Shown one piece after another: positions 1 to 8,255 of a stretch of DNA of 18,119 bases. The notes under the pieces are model-generated. The model made no database searches. It worked only from the letters and a program-made list of their open reading frames with translations, and was not told where the DNA came from. Source of the stretch: Verrucomicrobiota bacterium. GTDB taxonomy: Bacteria > Verrucomicrobiota > Verrucomicrobiia > Chthoniobacterales > UBA10450. Location: assembly GCA_003219395.1 (NCBI GenBank), contig QHOR01000198.1:1-18119 (forward strand). Direction: 5' to 3'. The position numbers and the translations under genes were made by a program. Position 1 is the first letter of the stretch, and the number at the start of each line of letters is the position of its first letter.

Positions 1-299
1 CTGCCTCCGTGGCTGGACGGCCCAACATTGAGCAATTCCCGCCCCGCCAAGGCGAGCAGAATAAGACCGCCGGCGACTTGAAAGTCTGCATCGGTAATTC
101 CAAGCGCATCGAAAATAATTTGGCCAAGAAAAACAAACCCGATCGCCACGCAAAACGCTGTGAAAAGTCCGAGAGCCGCCTGGTGTTTGCGCTGTTCTGA
201 CGAAGCACTAGACGCGAGCCCCATGAATATCGCTACAAGTCCGATTGGATCGATAGCGACAAAAACCGGAATGAAAGCGAGGAAAAATTTCTGGATCAT
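1..299 (-). CDS. MarC-family integral membrane protein, N-terminal part (runs off the left edge)
   Basis: Reading the minus strand from an ATG at 299 gives 99 codons with no stop before the window ends, so the gene is cut by the edge rather than broken. The N-terminus is a hydrophobic helix with the motif VAIDPIG, then a short polar loop (about residues 33-42), a second helix (about 43-62), the signature ALGITDADFQVAGG and a third helix. The D-P-I-G motif in helix 1 and the LGI...F..AGG segment are typical of the MarC/UPF0056 family of inner-membrane proteins (usual length near 200 residues). Their function is poorly defined; the original link to multiple antibiotic resistance has been questioned. 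It is divergent from the M3 peptidase gene across about 100 bases. No strong Shine-Dalgarno is visible. The family call is firm; the substrate is unknown. Confidence 0.85.
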   Translation of the reverse strand, partial: MIQKFFLAFIPVFVAIDPIGLVAIFMGLASSASSEQRKHQAALGLFTAFCVAIGFVFLGQIIFDALGITDADFQVAGGLILLALAGRELLNVGPSSHGG

Positions 300-400
300 C
301 GTTGCGCACGTTCCCTAGCGTGTCAGTGCTCAAAACGCAATACAGGGCGGTTAATCAAGCTTGCCTTTTACGCACGCCCACGGATGTTCGCCGACACTCA

Positions 401-2551
401 ATGTTCATGAAATGCTTGCTTCTTTTCCTCTCACTCGCTTCCCTCGCTTCAAGTCATAGTCTTCCGGCTGCTGAAGCAAAAACTGTCGACGATTTTCGAG
501 AAGCAGCCGCGAAGGCCAATGCGGTTTTGACGGTTCCCGATTGGGAGCAAACGGCCAAAGCGGTGGATGCGATGATGAACAACGCCATCGCAAAAGCGAA
601 CAAGGCTCTGGATCAAATCGCTTCGCAAGATCAGAAGAAGACCAATTTTAAAAGCACAGTGGTAGCTCTCGATGATCTGACTTATGAGGCAGGACTCGCG
701 GCGAACAGAGCCACAATCATTAAAGAGACAAACACGAATCCGGAGTTGCGTGCTGCCGCCGAGAACGCAGTAAAGGCCTTTCAGGGCTGGGCTGTTGGAA
801 TCGATTACCGTGAGGACGTTTACAAGACTATCAAGGCGTTCGCCGAGACACACCCAAAGCTTTCGGGCGAGGACGAGAAACTGCTGAACGAAACGCTGCG
901 CGATTATCGTCGCGCTGGATTAGACCTTCCGACCGATCAACGGAACGAGGTTGAGCAACTGCGGAAAGAATTGTCCAAACTCGGGACTGATTTCGATACA
1001 AACATCGTGAAGGCCAACGCGCCCGTGATTTTCACGAAGGCCGATTTGGACGGACTGCCGGAAAGCTTCTTCGCTTCACCTGGCATCCGAACGGGAGACG
1101 ATGCCTATACCATGATGGCAAATGTCACCTGGCAATTCAACACAGTCCAGGAAAACGCAAAGAGCGAAGCGACGCGCAAACAGCTTTATGTTATTCGCGA
1201 GACACTCGCAAAAGAGGCAAACGTTCCTGTTCTCAACCAGATGCTTGCGCTTCGAAATAAGATCGCGCTAAGGCTCGGATATAAATCGTGGGACGATTAT
1301 CAGACTGAAGTCAAGATGGCGAAGAATGGGGCGAAGGCGGAGAAGTACATTGGCGATCTGGTCGCTGGAATTCAGCCCAAGTTCAAAAGTGAAGTGGAGG
1401 AGTTACAAAAACTGAAAGCCGCCGAAACGAACGATCCTAACGCCAAGATCGAGGTGTGGGACTGGCGGTATTATGCCAACCAGCGGGATAAACAAAAATA
1501 CGCCGTCGATAAGGAAGCGTTGCGCGCATATTTCCCCTTCCAAAAAGTGCTCGACGGTATGTTCAACATTTATCAGAGCATCTTCGGTCTGAAGTTTGAA
1601 AAGATCACTGCGCCTTATAAATGGATCGACGATCTCCAGCTCTACATGGTGACCGATGCTTCTACCGGCGAGCCGCTCGGGATGTTTTATCTCGATATGT
1701 TTCCGCGCGAAGGAAAATTCAATCACTTCGCCCAATTCGACATCATCAGTGGCAAACTGTTGCCGGATGGAAAATACCAGCGGCCCACAGTCGCTTTGCT
1801 TTGCAACTTCTCGCCTCCAACAGCCGACAAGCCCTCTTTGATGACACACCAGGAGGTCGAGACTTTGTTTCATGAATTCGGTCACGCACTGCATTCGATT
1901 GTGACTCGCGCTAAGTACGGCCGTTTCGCCGGAACGCATGTGCCCGGGGATTTCGTAGAAGCGCCGTCCCAGATGCTGCAGAATTGGGTATGGGACAAGA
2001 AAGTGCTCGACACGTTTGCGGCCGATTACCGCAATCCATCGAGGAAAATCCCGGCCGAAATCATCAAAAAAATGAATGATGCGAAGCTGGCCAATGCCGG
2101 CATTCTTTACAGACGTCAGTTCGCTTTCGCCTCGCTCGATCTTGCGCTGCACAACCAGCACGCCGAAGATACACCCTATGACTCTGTGGCGATTTCGAAT
2201 CGCGTTTTGGAAAACGTGTTTCTACCGATCGATCCGAGCACTACATTCGTTTCCTACTTCGGTCACCTGAATGGCTACGATGCCGGGTACTACGGCTATG
2301 CATGGGCCGACGCCATCGCCGCAGATATGGCAACCGTTTTCGAAAAAGCCAAGGATGGCTATCTCGACAAGGAAGCCGGAATGAAATTACGTCGCGAAAT
2401 CTACGAGCCAGGCGACTCGCGGGACGTCACCGTTTCAATCGAGAAGTTTCTCGGGCGCAAACAATCGATTCAACCGTTCCTGAAAAAACTCGGCATCAGC
2501 GCGCACGACACCAAGAAAGCGGCCACCGGACCGGCCGAGGAAACGCGTTAA
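401..2551 (+). CDS. Exported M3-family zinc metallopeptidase (thimet oligopeptidase / dipeptidyl carboxypeptidase type)
   Basis: A 716-residue protein from the ATG at 401, or 714 from the in-frame ATG at 407. Longer in-frame starts reach back to 302, but the signal peptide begins at MFMKCLLLFLSLASLASS, so I chose 401. After the signal peptide comes a long helical region, then the catalytic zinc site HEFGH (residues 491-495) with the third ligand E520 in FVEAPSQ, 29 residues after the first His as in thimet oligopeptidase. The substrate-binding segment H622-LNGYDAGYYGY with Tyr626, 630 and 633 is also conserved, so all catalytic elements are present. M3 enzymes cleave short peptides; the signal peptide implies action in the periplasm or at the cell surface. 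The next gene is an exported M28 peptidase, suggesting joint peptide degradation. No strong ribosome-binding site is visible. Confidence 0.93.
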   Translation: MFMKCLLLFLSLASLASSHSLPAAEAKTVDDFREAAAKANAVLTVPDWEQTAKAVDAMMNNAIAKANKALDQIASQDQKKTNFKSTVVALDDLTYEAGLAANRATIIKETNTNPELRAAAENAVKAFQGWAVGIDYREDVYKTIKAFAETHPKLSGEDEKLLNETLRDYRRAGLDLPTDQRNEVEQLRKELSKLGTDFDTNIVKANAPVIFTKADLDGLPESFFASPGIRTGDDAYTMMANVTWQFNTVQENAKSEATRKQLYVIRETLAKEANVPVLNQMLALRNKIALRLGYKSWDDYQTEVKMAKNGAKAEKYIGDLVAGIQPKFKSEVEELQKLKAAETNDPNAKIEVWDWRYYANQRDKQKYAVDKEALRAYFPFQKVLDGMFNIYQSIFGLKFEKITAPYKWIDDLQLYMVTDASTGEPLGMFYLDMFPREGKFNHFAQFDIISGKLLPDGKYQRPTVALLCNFSPPTADKPSLMTHQEVETLFHEFGHALHSIVTRAKYGRFAGTHVPGDFVEAPSQMLQNWVWDKKVLDTFAADYRNPSRKIPAEIIKKMNDAKLANAGILYRRQFAFASLDLALHNQHAEDTPYDSVAISNRVLENVFLPIDPSTTFVSYFGHLNGYDAGYYGYAWADAIAADMATVFEKAKDGYLDKEAGMKLRREIYEPGDSRDVTVSIEKFLGRKQSIQPFLKKLGISAHDTKKAATGPAEETR

Positions 2552-2655
2552 CGTCGTTTCGTTATCGGGAAAAGTGAGCGAGATCCGCGGAGCCGCTTCT
2601 TCATTATTTGTTCGTTATTCTTTTGCCGTGCACCATTCGGATTCATCATGCCTTG

Positions 2656-2674
2656 CGGCGCTGGGATGGCGCCG
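2656..2674 (+). promoter_or_regulatory. GC-rich hairpin just upstream of the M28 peptidase start
   Basis: CGGCGC (2656-2661) and GCGCCG (2669-2674) form a perfect six-pair, all G-C stem with a 7-base loop. It ends 13 bases before the ATG at 2688 and directly upstream of an AAAAGG stretch that may act as ribosome-binding site. No T tract follows, so it does not look like an intrinsic terminator. It could be a 5' leader structure influencing translation or simply chance. Function is not established. Confidence 0.3.
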
Positions 2675-2687
2675 TTACAGAAAAGGC

Positions 2688-4367
2688 ATGAAACTCTCGC
2701 GTTATTTAGTCGCGATCTTTTTCACCGGTGCGACTTCGCTTTGCGCTGGGGATGAATTGGCGTTGCGCTTGGAACCGGCCTTGGAGGCGATTACACCGGA
2801 CAGTTTGCTGGCGCATATCAAGGTTCTTGCGTCGGACGAATTCGAAGGGCGCGCACCGGGCAACAAAGGCGAAGAACTCTCCGTCAAATATATCACCGAC
2901 CAGTTCAAGAAAATCGGCCTGAAGCCCGGAAATCCGGACGGGACTTACACACAAGAAGTTCCGTTGGCTGGAATCAAAAGCGAAGCACGAATGTCGTTCA
3001 CGGTTCGCGACGGAACGATCGACCTGAATTATCCCAATGACTTCATTGCGTCGTCCGCACGTCTTCAATCGGAAATCAAAATCCACGATTCGAAAGTTGT
3101 CTTTGTTGGATATGGCGTGGTAGCACCCGAATACGGATGGGACGACTACAAGGACGTCGATGTTCGCGGAAAAACACTGCTGATTCTAATTGGCGATCCA
3201 CCTGTTCCTGATCCGAAAAGTCCGTCCAAGCTTGATGAAAAAATGTTCAAAGGAAAGGCGATGACCTATTACGGCCGCTGGACGTACAAATACGAGATTG
3301 CTGCACAAAAAGGCGCTGCAGCCGCTGTGATTGTTCACCAGGCTGAGTCCGCCGGATACCCATACTCCGTGGTGAAAACGAGTTGGGGCAAAGAAAACTA
3401 CGAAATCGATTCACCAGACAGGAACGCAGAAGCCGTGCAAGCGCGCTCGTGGATAACGGTCGACAGCGCGAAGAAGTTACTGGCCGCTTGTGGTCAGGAT
3501 TTCGATGCACTCAAGAAATCGGCAATCACAACGGAGTTCCGGCCAACGATCCTCGATGCGCAGGCGAATATCGACATTAAGCAACAGCTTCGCTCCTTCA
3601 AATCGCACAACGTCATCGGCAAACTAGAGGGAAGCGATGGCAAATTACGCGATGAATATCTCACTTACACTGCGCACTGGGATCACCTCGGACGTAATCC
3701 CAACCTGCACGGCGACCAGATTTATAACGGCGCAATCGACAATGCCTCCGGCGTTGCTTCGCTCATCCAACTCGCGGCGGGATTCGCAAAACTGAATCCC
3801 CCGCCGAAACGCTCGGTCTTGTTCATAGCCACAACTGCCGAAGAAGCAGGTTTGCTCGGCGCGAAGTTTTACTCGCAACATCCGCTTTATCCTCTGGAGA
3901 AGACGCTAGCGGACATCAACATCGATACCATCAATCCCTGGGGCAAAACACGCGATATCGAGGACCTGAGCAACAACAACTCAGAACTCGACGACTTGTT
4001 AGCCGCAGCGGCTAAGCGCAACGGCCGAGTAATGCAACCGAATAGCCAGCCGGAGAAAGGTAGTTTCTATCGGGCCGATCATTTCGAATTTTCCAAGCGC
4101 GGCGTGCCCTCGCTCTACACGGGTGGCGGCAAGGATTTCATCGGGAAACCAGCCGATTTCGGCCGCCAAAAGAAAGATGATTACACCGCGCATCACTACC
4201 ATCAGGTGTCGGACGAAGTAGATCCAAATTGGGACCTCTCCGGCGCAGTGCAAGATATTCAACTTCTCTTCGAAGTCGGTTACCAGGTCGCCAACGGCGA
4301 CACATTTCCGGAATGGAAACCCGGCAGTGAATTTAAGGCAAAGCGCGGCGAGATGTTAAAAAGGTGA
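2688..4367 (+). CDS. Exported M28-family zinc peptidase with PA domain
   Basis: A 559-residue protein. The open frame extends upstream to 2574, but the ATG at 2688 is followed by a clean signal peptide (MKLSRYLVAIFFTGATSLCA) and preceded by AAAAGG. After an N-terminal segment there is a PA-type insert (about residues 100-245, including VFVGYGVVAPEYGWDDY). The M28 catalytic core then supplies all expected residues: H330 and D332 in HWDHLG, D351 in NGAIDNASG, the E385-E386 pair in TAEEAGLLGA, D413 in NIDTI and H505 in the closing YHQVSDE motif. This is a co-catalytic two-zinc aminopeptidase or carboxypeptidase; exact specificity cannot be read from the sequence. It lies 136 bases after the M3 peptidase on the same strand and may share its role in external peptide breakdown. 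Confidence 0.93.
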   Translation: MKLSRYLVAIFFTGATSLCAGDELALRLEPALEAITPDSLLAHIKVLASDEFEGRAPGNKGEELSVKYITDQFKKIGLKPGNPDGTYTQEVPLAGIKSEARMSFTVRDGTIDLNYPNDFIASSARLQSEIKIHDSKVVFVGYGVVAPEYGWDDYKDVDVRGKTLLILIGDPPVPDPKSPSKLDEKMFKGKAMTYYGRWTYKYEIAAQKGAAAAVIVHQAESAGYPYSVVKTSWGKENYEIDSPDRNAEAVQARSWITVDSAKKLLAACGQDFDALKKSAITTEFRPTILDAQANIDIKQQLRSFKSHNVIGKLEGSDGKLRDEYLTYTAHWDHLGRNPNLHGDQIYNGAIDNASGVASLIQLAAGFAKLNPPPKRSVLFIATTAEEAGLLGAKFYSQHPLYPLEKTLADINIDTINPWGKTRDIEDLSNNNSELDDLLAAAAKRNGRVMQPNSQPEKGSFYRADHFEFSKRGVPSLYTGGGKDFIGKPADFGRQKKDDYTAHHYHQVSDEVDPNWDLSGAVQDIQLLFEVGYQVANGDTFPEWKPGSEFKAKRGEMLKR

Positions 4368-4450
4368 TTGGATTAAATAGAATGTCTCCGCGTAATTCTC
4401 GTTAGGCCGAGCCGCTTGCTTTTCTGGATTTTCTAGCACGTTGATTCCCC

Positions 4451-4613
4451 GTGAAAATCTTGATCATGGGAGGCACTGGCACGCTTGGCAGACGTGTGTC
4501 ACTCATGTCTCTGCAAAGGATGAGGTTCTGACCGCTGGTGGAAGCAGTGGGGATTTGTGCACGATATACGCTCGAGAGAAGGGATTGAGCGCGTATTTCG
4601 AGAAGTGGCAAAG
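4451..4613 (+). pseudogene. Decayed short-chain dehydrogenase/reductase fragment spread over three frames
   Basis: No intact gene fits 4368-4709, yet three consecutive pieces match the order of a small SDR (Rossmann-fold) oxidoreductase. Frame one, from GTG 4451 to about 4498, reads MKILIMGGTGTLGRRV, containing the nucleotide-binding GGTGTLG loop, and stops at TGA 4529-4531. Frame two, about 4498-4557, reads VTHVSAKDEVLTAGGSSGDL, resembling the beta-2 segment that selects the cofactor. Frame three, about 4557-4613, reads VHDIRSREGIERVFREVAK, resembling the next strand and helix. Downstream, no core catalytic Tyr-x-x-x-Lys region is recognisable before the next gene at 4710, so the remainder seems deleted. 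I infer a gene inactivated by at least two frameshifts and a deletion; sequencing error could explain frameshifts but not the missing C-terminal half. Confidence 0.55.
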
Positions 4614-4709
4614 CTATTCCGGAGCAAACACCTCTCATGCCGGCAAAGAACTAAGTTGCAACTCCGCGAAAAGGTGGTTGAATCAGCACTCGCGAATCTG
4701 AGGATTTGA

Positions 4710-4814
4710 ATGGGCTCTCTTAAGAAAAGACGCAAAGCGAAAATTGCCAAGCACAAGCGCCGCAAGCGCATGAAAGCGCATCGGCATAAGAAACGGCTTC
4801 GGTATAAGGCGTAG
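4710..4814 (+). CDS. Small basic ribosomal-type protein, bS22 / mS38 (AURKAIP1/COX24 domain) like
   Basis: A 34-residue protein in which more than half the residues are Lys, Arg or His. It opens with MGSLKKRRKAKIAKHKRRKR and closes with RHKKRLRYKA. The MGS.KKRRK...KHK..KR...RHK...R pattern is that of the AURKAIP1/COX24-domain family, which includes mitochondrial mS38 and actinobacterial bS22, a tiny protein bound near the decoding centre of the small ribosomal subunit. A good Shine-Dalgarno, GAGG at 4700-4703, lies six bases before the ATG, one of the better sites in this window. It is too short for usual ORF length cut-offs. It follows the decayed dehydrogenase and has no ribosomal neighbours. 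The family call rests on sequence pattern; ribosome binding in this organism is inferred. Confidence 0.82.
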   Translation: MGSLKKRRKAKIAKHKRRKRMKAHRHKKRLRYKA

Positions 4815-4851
4815 CACTGGCTCATGCCCTAAATGGGTCATCCAAACGCAG

Positions 4852-4884
4852 TGGGGGAGCCCCAGTCACGAAAGTTACCGTGAC
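4852..4884 (+). promoter_or_regulatory. Two adjacent hairpins in the spacer before the TPR gene
   Basis: TGGGG (4852-4856) pairs with CCCCA (4860-4864) around a GAG loop. Immediately after, GTCACG (4865-4870) pairs perfectly with CGTGAC (4879-4884) around an 8-base loop. Neither is followed by a T run, so classic intrinsic termination is unlikely. They lie in the 172-base spacer between the small basic protein and the TPR gene, about 100 bases before its chosen start. The pair could form the end of the upstream transcript or a leader structure. The rest of the spacer shows nothing I can name. Confidence 0.3.
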
Positions 4885-4986
4885 ACCTGGTACGCAACGT
4901 GATCAAAGCTGTGGAGATGCCATGCTCCGCTCGGAGTGACTTGCCGGGCTGTTTGCCGAACGCGGCGTGAAAAGATAAGTTTAGGA

Positions 4987-6810
4987 ATGACGGAGCAGAA
5001 GGACCAAAGCGTTTCGCTGCGCCTGTGGTTGTTCATCGCGTTCGCGTTTCTCGTTAGTGCGAGCGCAGTAGTCGCGCGAACGCCGAAATCTGCATCCGTG
5101 CCACCCAAAAAGTCTAGTCGCCAGGACGATTCGCTATATTTAAAGCCGGCTGCCGATCTCGCATTACGTTCGCAAGGGGCACACAAGGCGGATGCGCTCA
5201 CCCATTTCGTCGAGGGAATGTCGCTCGAAGAGAATGGCGAGATGGATCGCGCGCTGGAGGCGTATCGCAAAGTGCTAAATGTTGAGCCGGGTCAATCGCA
5301 ACTCGCTTCCCGCGTAGCCGCGTTACTGATCGAGCAGGATGATTTTCCACAAGCGATTGATGTCTTGAAGGATGCTATCAAGGCAAACCCGAAGGATGCC
5401 GATCCATATCAACAACTCGCATTTATTTATGCCAAGTATCTTAAGAAAACCGATCAGGCTATCGATTATGCCAACCGGGCAATCGCCCTGAATCCCGGCG
5501 ATATTGAAGCATACCAGCGCCTGGTGGAAATTGAAATTGCGGCGGGGCAGGAGAAAAAGGCGCTGGAAGTTTTGGATCGCGCCACAAACGTCCGCAGCGA
5601 CGACGCCAACTTTTGGATACGGCTGGGAAAACTTTACGTAGCAATTCTTTTCAAGTCGGATTCACAGCCGAAGCCTGACGAACTCAAGAGAACCAATGAA
5701 ATTTTCAAAAACGCAGCCGAACACGCCGGCGATGATCCTTCGATTCTGAAGGACGTAGCCGATTATTATGCAGCCTCTCAGCAACTGAAAGAGGCAATTC
5801 CGCTTTATTTGCGCGTTCTCGAGCTGCAACCAGATGATGCAAACGCGCGAGAGAAACTGGCAACAGGTTTTATCCTAACGAACCAGCGCGGTAAAGCAGT
5901 TGAGATGCTCGAGCAGATCATCAAGGAGCATCCTGAAAAGTACCAACCCTACGATTTACTGGCGCAGGTGTTGGATGATGAAGCGCGATCGCTCCAACGC
6001 GCAAAGAGAGTTCACGAAGCAAAGGCAACCTTTGCGAAAGTGGCCGCAAATTATGAGCAAAGCCTGTTGATTAATCCCAATCATGTGGGCACATATCTGC
6101 GTCTGGCTGAAGTGCTGCTCGGGCCCTTAAAAAATGCCGATCACGCGGTCAGACTGCTGACAGAAGCCCGAGGGCGATTTCTGGGAGCGCCGGAAATCGT
6201 TTACTACCTGGCCATTGCCCAAAGCGAGGCAAAGCAGACGCAGCAGGCCGTGGCGACTTTCGAGGAGGCGCTGCACGAAGCGCAACTGGACCAGGGCAAT
6301 GACATGGTAAATGCCAAGTTCTATTTCAACTATGGCGCCGCAGCAGAGCAGGCAGGCCTCTACCAAAAGGCGGCTGATCTTCTTCGAAAATCAATCGCGC
6401 TCGATCCGGCGAACTCTGCGGAAGCCTGTAATTATCTCGGCTACATGTGGGCCGACCACGATATGAATCTGGACGAAGCTGAGATGATGATTAACCGCGC
6501 CCTTGAGATGGAACCAAATAACCCGTCCTACCTCGACAGCCTCGGGTGGGTAGAGTTCCGAAAAGGCAAATTTGATCAAGCTTTGGGCAACCTGCTCCGT
6601 GCTGCAAAAACTGCCGACCACGATGATCCGGTAATCTTCGAGCACATTGGCGACGCCTATTTCAAACTGAATCGTGTTTCAGAAGCGTTGGAATCCTGGC
6701 AAAAAGCGCTGGCGCTCGATCCAAAAAATAAGAACCTGGCGAACAAGATCGAAAGGACAAAGGCGCCAATGGAGAACAGTCCCCCAGCAAAAACGAATCC
6801 GACCGAGTGA
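4987..6810 (+). CDS. TPR-repeat protein with N-terminal signal/anchor
   Basis: A 607-residue protein from ATG 4987; a GTG at 4936 would add 17 polar residues and is less convincing. A single hydrophobic helix (about residues 15-32, LWLFIAFAFLVSASAVV) acts as signal peptide or membrane anchor. The rest is almost entirely tetratricopeptide-like helical pairs, from about residue 60 to 595. Clear units include ENGEMDRALEAYRKVLNVEP near the start and KGKFDQALGNLLRAA and LNRVSEALESWQKALALDP near the end. The LGYMWAD...LDEAEMMINRALEMEPNNP stretch is common in bacterial export-linked TPR proteins. The tail is Lys/Pro rich. Such proteins usually scaffold envelope or secretion complexes; no partner can be named. 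Its stop overlaps a possible GTG start of the next gene (GTGA at 6807-6810), suggesting co-transcription with the AI-2E permease. Confidence 0.88.
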   Translation: MTEQKDQSVSLRLWLFIAFAFLVSASAVVARTPKSASVPPKKSSRQDDSLYLKPAADLALRSQGAHKADALTHFVEGMSLEENGEMDRALEAYRKVLNVEPGQSQLASRVAALLIEQDDFPQAIDVLKDAIKANPKDADPYQQLAFIYAKYLKKTDQAIDYANRAIALNPGDIEAYQRLVEIEIAAGQEKKALEVLDRATNVRSDDANFWIRLGKLYVAILFKSDSQPKPDELKRTNEIFKNAAEHAGDDPSILKDVADYYAASQQLKEAIPLYLRVLELQPDDANAREKLATGFILTNQRGKAVEMLEQIIKEHPEKYQPYDLLAQVLDDEARSLQRAKRVHEAKATFAKVAANYEQSLLINPNHVGTYLRLAEVLLGPLKNADHAVRLLTEARGRFLGAPEIVYYLAIAQSEAKQTQQAVATFEEALHEAQLDQGNDMVNAKFYFNYGAAAEQAGLYQKAADLLRKSIALDPANSAEACNYLGYMWADHDMNLDEAEMMINRALEMEPNNPSYLDSLGWVEFRKGKFDQALGNLLRAAKTADHDDPVIFEHIGDAYFKLNRVSEALESWQKALALDPKNKNLANKIERTKAPMENSPPAKTNPTE

Positions 6811-6833
6811 CCCCAGACGTTCTCGCGACGAAC

Positions 6834-8192
6834 ATGAGCGATTATCCCACCGCGTGGCAACGCAAAGTAATGTGGGCGGCGCTGACGGCGTTCTGTGTGG
6901 TTCTTCTCATCGTGATTATCGGCACCGCGATCTGGGCCGGCGCGAATGTCATTAGTTTCCTCCAACCGATCCTCATCCCGGTAGCTATCGCGGTGATTCT
7001 AACTTATCTACTGGATCCGCTGGTGACGAAAATGTCTCGCGGGACGCTCAGTCGCACCAAGGCTGTGGCTCTTCTTTTCGCCATTGCTTTTTTTGCTCTT
7101 GGTGGATTGGCCGCGTGGCTGGTCCCTACCATCTCAATACAAAGCGTGAATTTCGCGAAGCAGGTTCCTGCCTACACGGAACGAGCTCGCGACTATATCG
7201 TGGACACGATCTATCGATTCGATCAAACGTTTGGGTTTCTCGGCGGCGGACGCGGCAAGTCTGCTTCGACCAGTCTTACAAACTGGCTTATTGGAGCGGC
7301 GCCATCTGCCTCTCCTCACGCGCAGCCGACTGCCTCCCCCACTCCAAAGACTTCCGGGACCGCTCCGGAAACAATCGCGCCGATCCCACCGAAGCTAACT
7401 ACGGCCGAACGCCAGCGCATTCAGGCGTACGTGGAAAAACAAATGCCTAATTTGCAGCAGGCTTTTCCAACGCTGCTGGAAAAATTCTGGGATATCGTCA
7501 AGAAAAGCATCGGCGGGTTTCTTGGTGTCACAGGGTTTTTGCTGAGCCTTATCCTTGTGCCGATTTATCTTTTCTTTCTGCTGAATGAAAGACCGCGCAT
7601 TCAACAGCACTGGAGAGAGTACTTGCCATTGCGCGCATCGCCTCTCAGGGACGAAGTCGCGGAGCTTTTGTCGGAAATCAACAGCTACGTCACTGCTTAT
7701 TTTCGGGGACAACTGCTGGTATGTCTGGTTGATGGCATACTCATCGGCACTGCGCTGACGCTCCTCGGTCTTAACTTTGCGCCTGTTATTGGTGCGCTTG
7801 TCGTTGTGCTGACCATGATCCCTTATATCGGCATCATTATCTGCTGGGTTCCAGCGGTTCTGATTGCAGCTTTCCAATGGGGCGATTGGGCGCACCCGAT
7901 CTGGGTAACCGTAATTTTCATCGTGATACAAAACTTGGAAGGTATATTTTACGCCCCACGGATTGTTGGCAATTATGTTGGCTTGCATCCGATGACGGTC
8001 ATCGTATCGATCTTTGCCTGGGGGTTGATCATTGGCGGGATAATCGGTCCTCTTCTGGCCGTACCACTTACGGCCACCGTAAAGGTGTTGTTGGGACGAT
8101 ATGTCTGGAGCAGGCGATTGAGGGAAAAGATCGAGAATTCGGTGAAATCAATTCCTGTCGTTGAAGAAGTAGAGGTAGCCACACATCCTTAG
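6834..8192 (+). CDS. AI-2E family transporter (PerM / UPF0118 type)
   Basis: A polytopic inner-membrane protein of 452 residues from ATG 6834. A GTG at 6807, overlapping the previous stop, would add nine residues and cannot be excluded. Two to three hydrophobic helices near residues 14-85 are followed by a long loop and then a cluster of helices in the C-terminal half. Family segments are plain: PIYLFFLLNERPRI, GQLLVCLVDGILIGTALTLLG, MIPYIGIIICWVPAV and LEGIFYAPRIVGNYVGLHP, ending with IIGPLLAVPLTATVKVL. Members include the E. coli AI-2 exporter TqsA and sodium/proton antiporters, so the substrate is open. The loop at about residues 150-185 is a Pro/Ser/Thr/Ala-rich insert (SASPHAQPTASPTPKTSGTA) that looks flexible and lineage specific. 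It lies between two TPR protein genes on the same strand. Confidence 0.92.
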   Translation: MSDYPTAWQRKVMWAALTAFCVVLLIVIIGTAIWAGANVISFLQPILIPVAIAVILTYLLDPLVTKMSRGTLSRTKAVALLFAIAFFALGGLAAWLVPTISIQSVNFAKQVPAYTERARDYIVDTIYRFDQTFGFLGGGRGKSASTSLTNWLIGAAPSASPHAQPTASPTPKTSGTAPETIAPIPPKLTTAERQRIQAYVEKQMPNLQQAFPTLLEKFWDIVKKSIGGFLGVTGFLLSLILVPIYLFFLLNERPRIQQHWREYLPLRASPLRDEVAELLSEINSYVTAYFRGQLLVCLVDGILIGTALTLLGLNFAPVIGALVVVLTMIPYIGIIICWVPAVLIAAFQWGDWAHPIWVTVIFIVIQNLEGIFYAPRIVGNYVGLHPMTVIVSIFAWGLIIGGIIGPLLAVPLTATVKVLLGRYVWSRRLREKIENSVKSIPVVEEVEVATHP

Positions 8193-8255
8193 CTCGTTAC
8201 TGGGCACCGGTGTAAGGGAAAGGAATAGGCTGATCGTCGCGCCCCGACAAGCCGG

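Noticed and set aside
1403..2161. 252-codon open frame on the minus strand
   Set aside because: It lies wholly inside the M3 peptidase gene, opposite the zinc site, and its translation shows no family pattern. It is a shadow of the coding strand.
7395..7988. 197-codon minus-strand open frame
   Set aside because: It is antisense to the conserved core of the AI-2E permease; the translation is polar and unlike any family I recognise.
8202..8213. CACCGGTG palindrome between the AI-2E permease and the second TPR gene
   Set aside because: An 8-base perfect palindrome is expected by chance in a window of this size, and nothing around it supports an operator.
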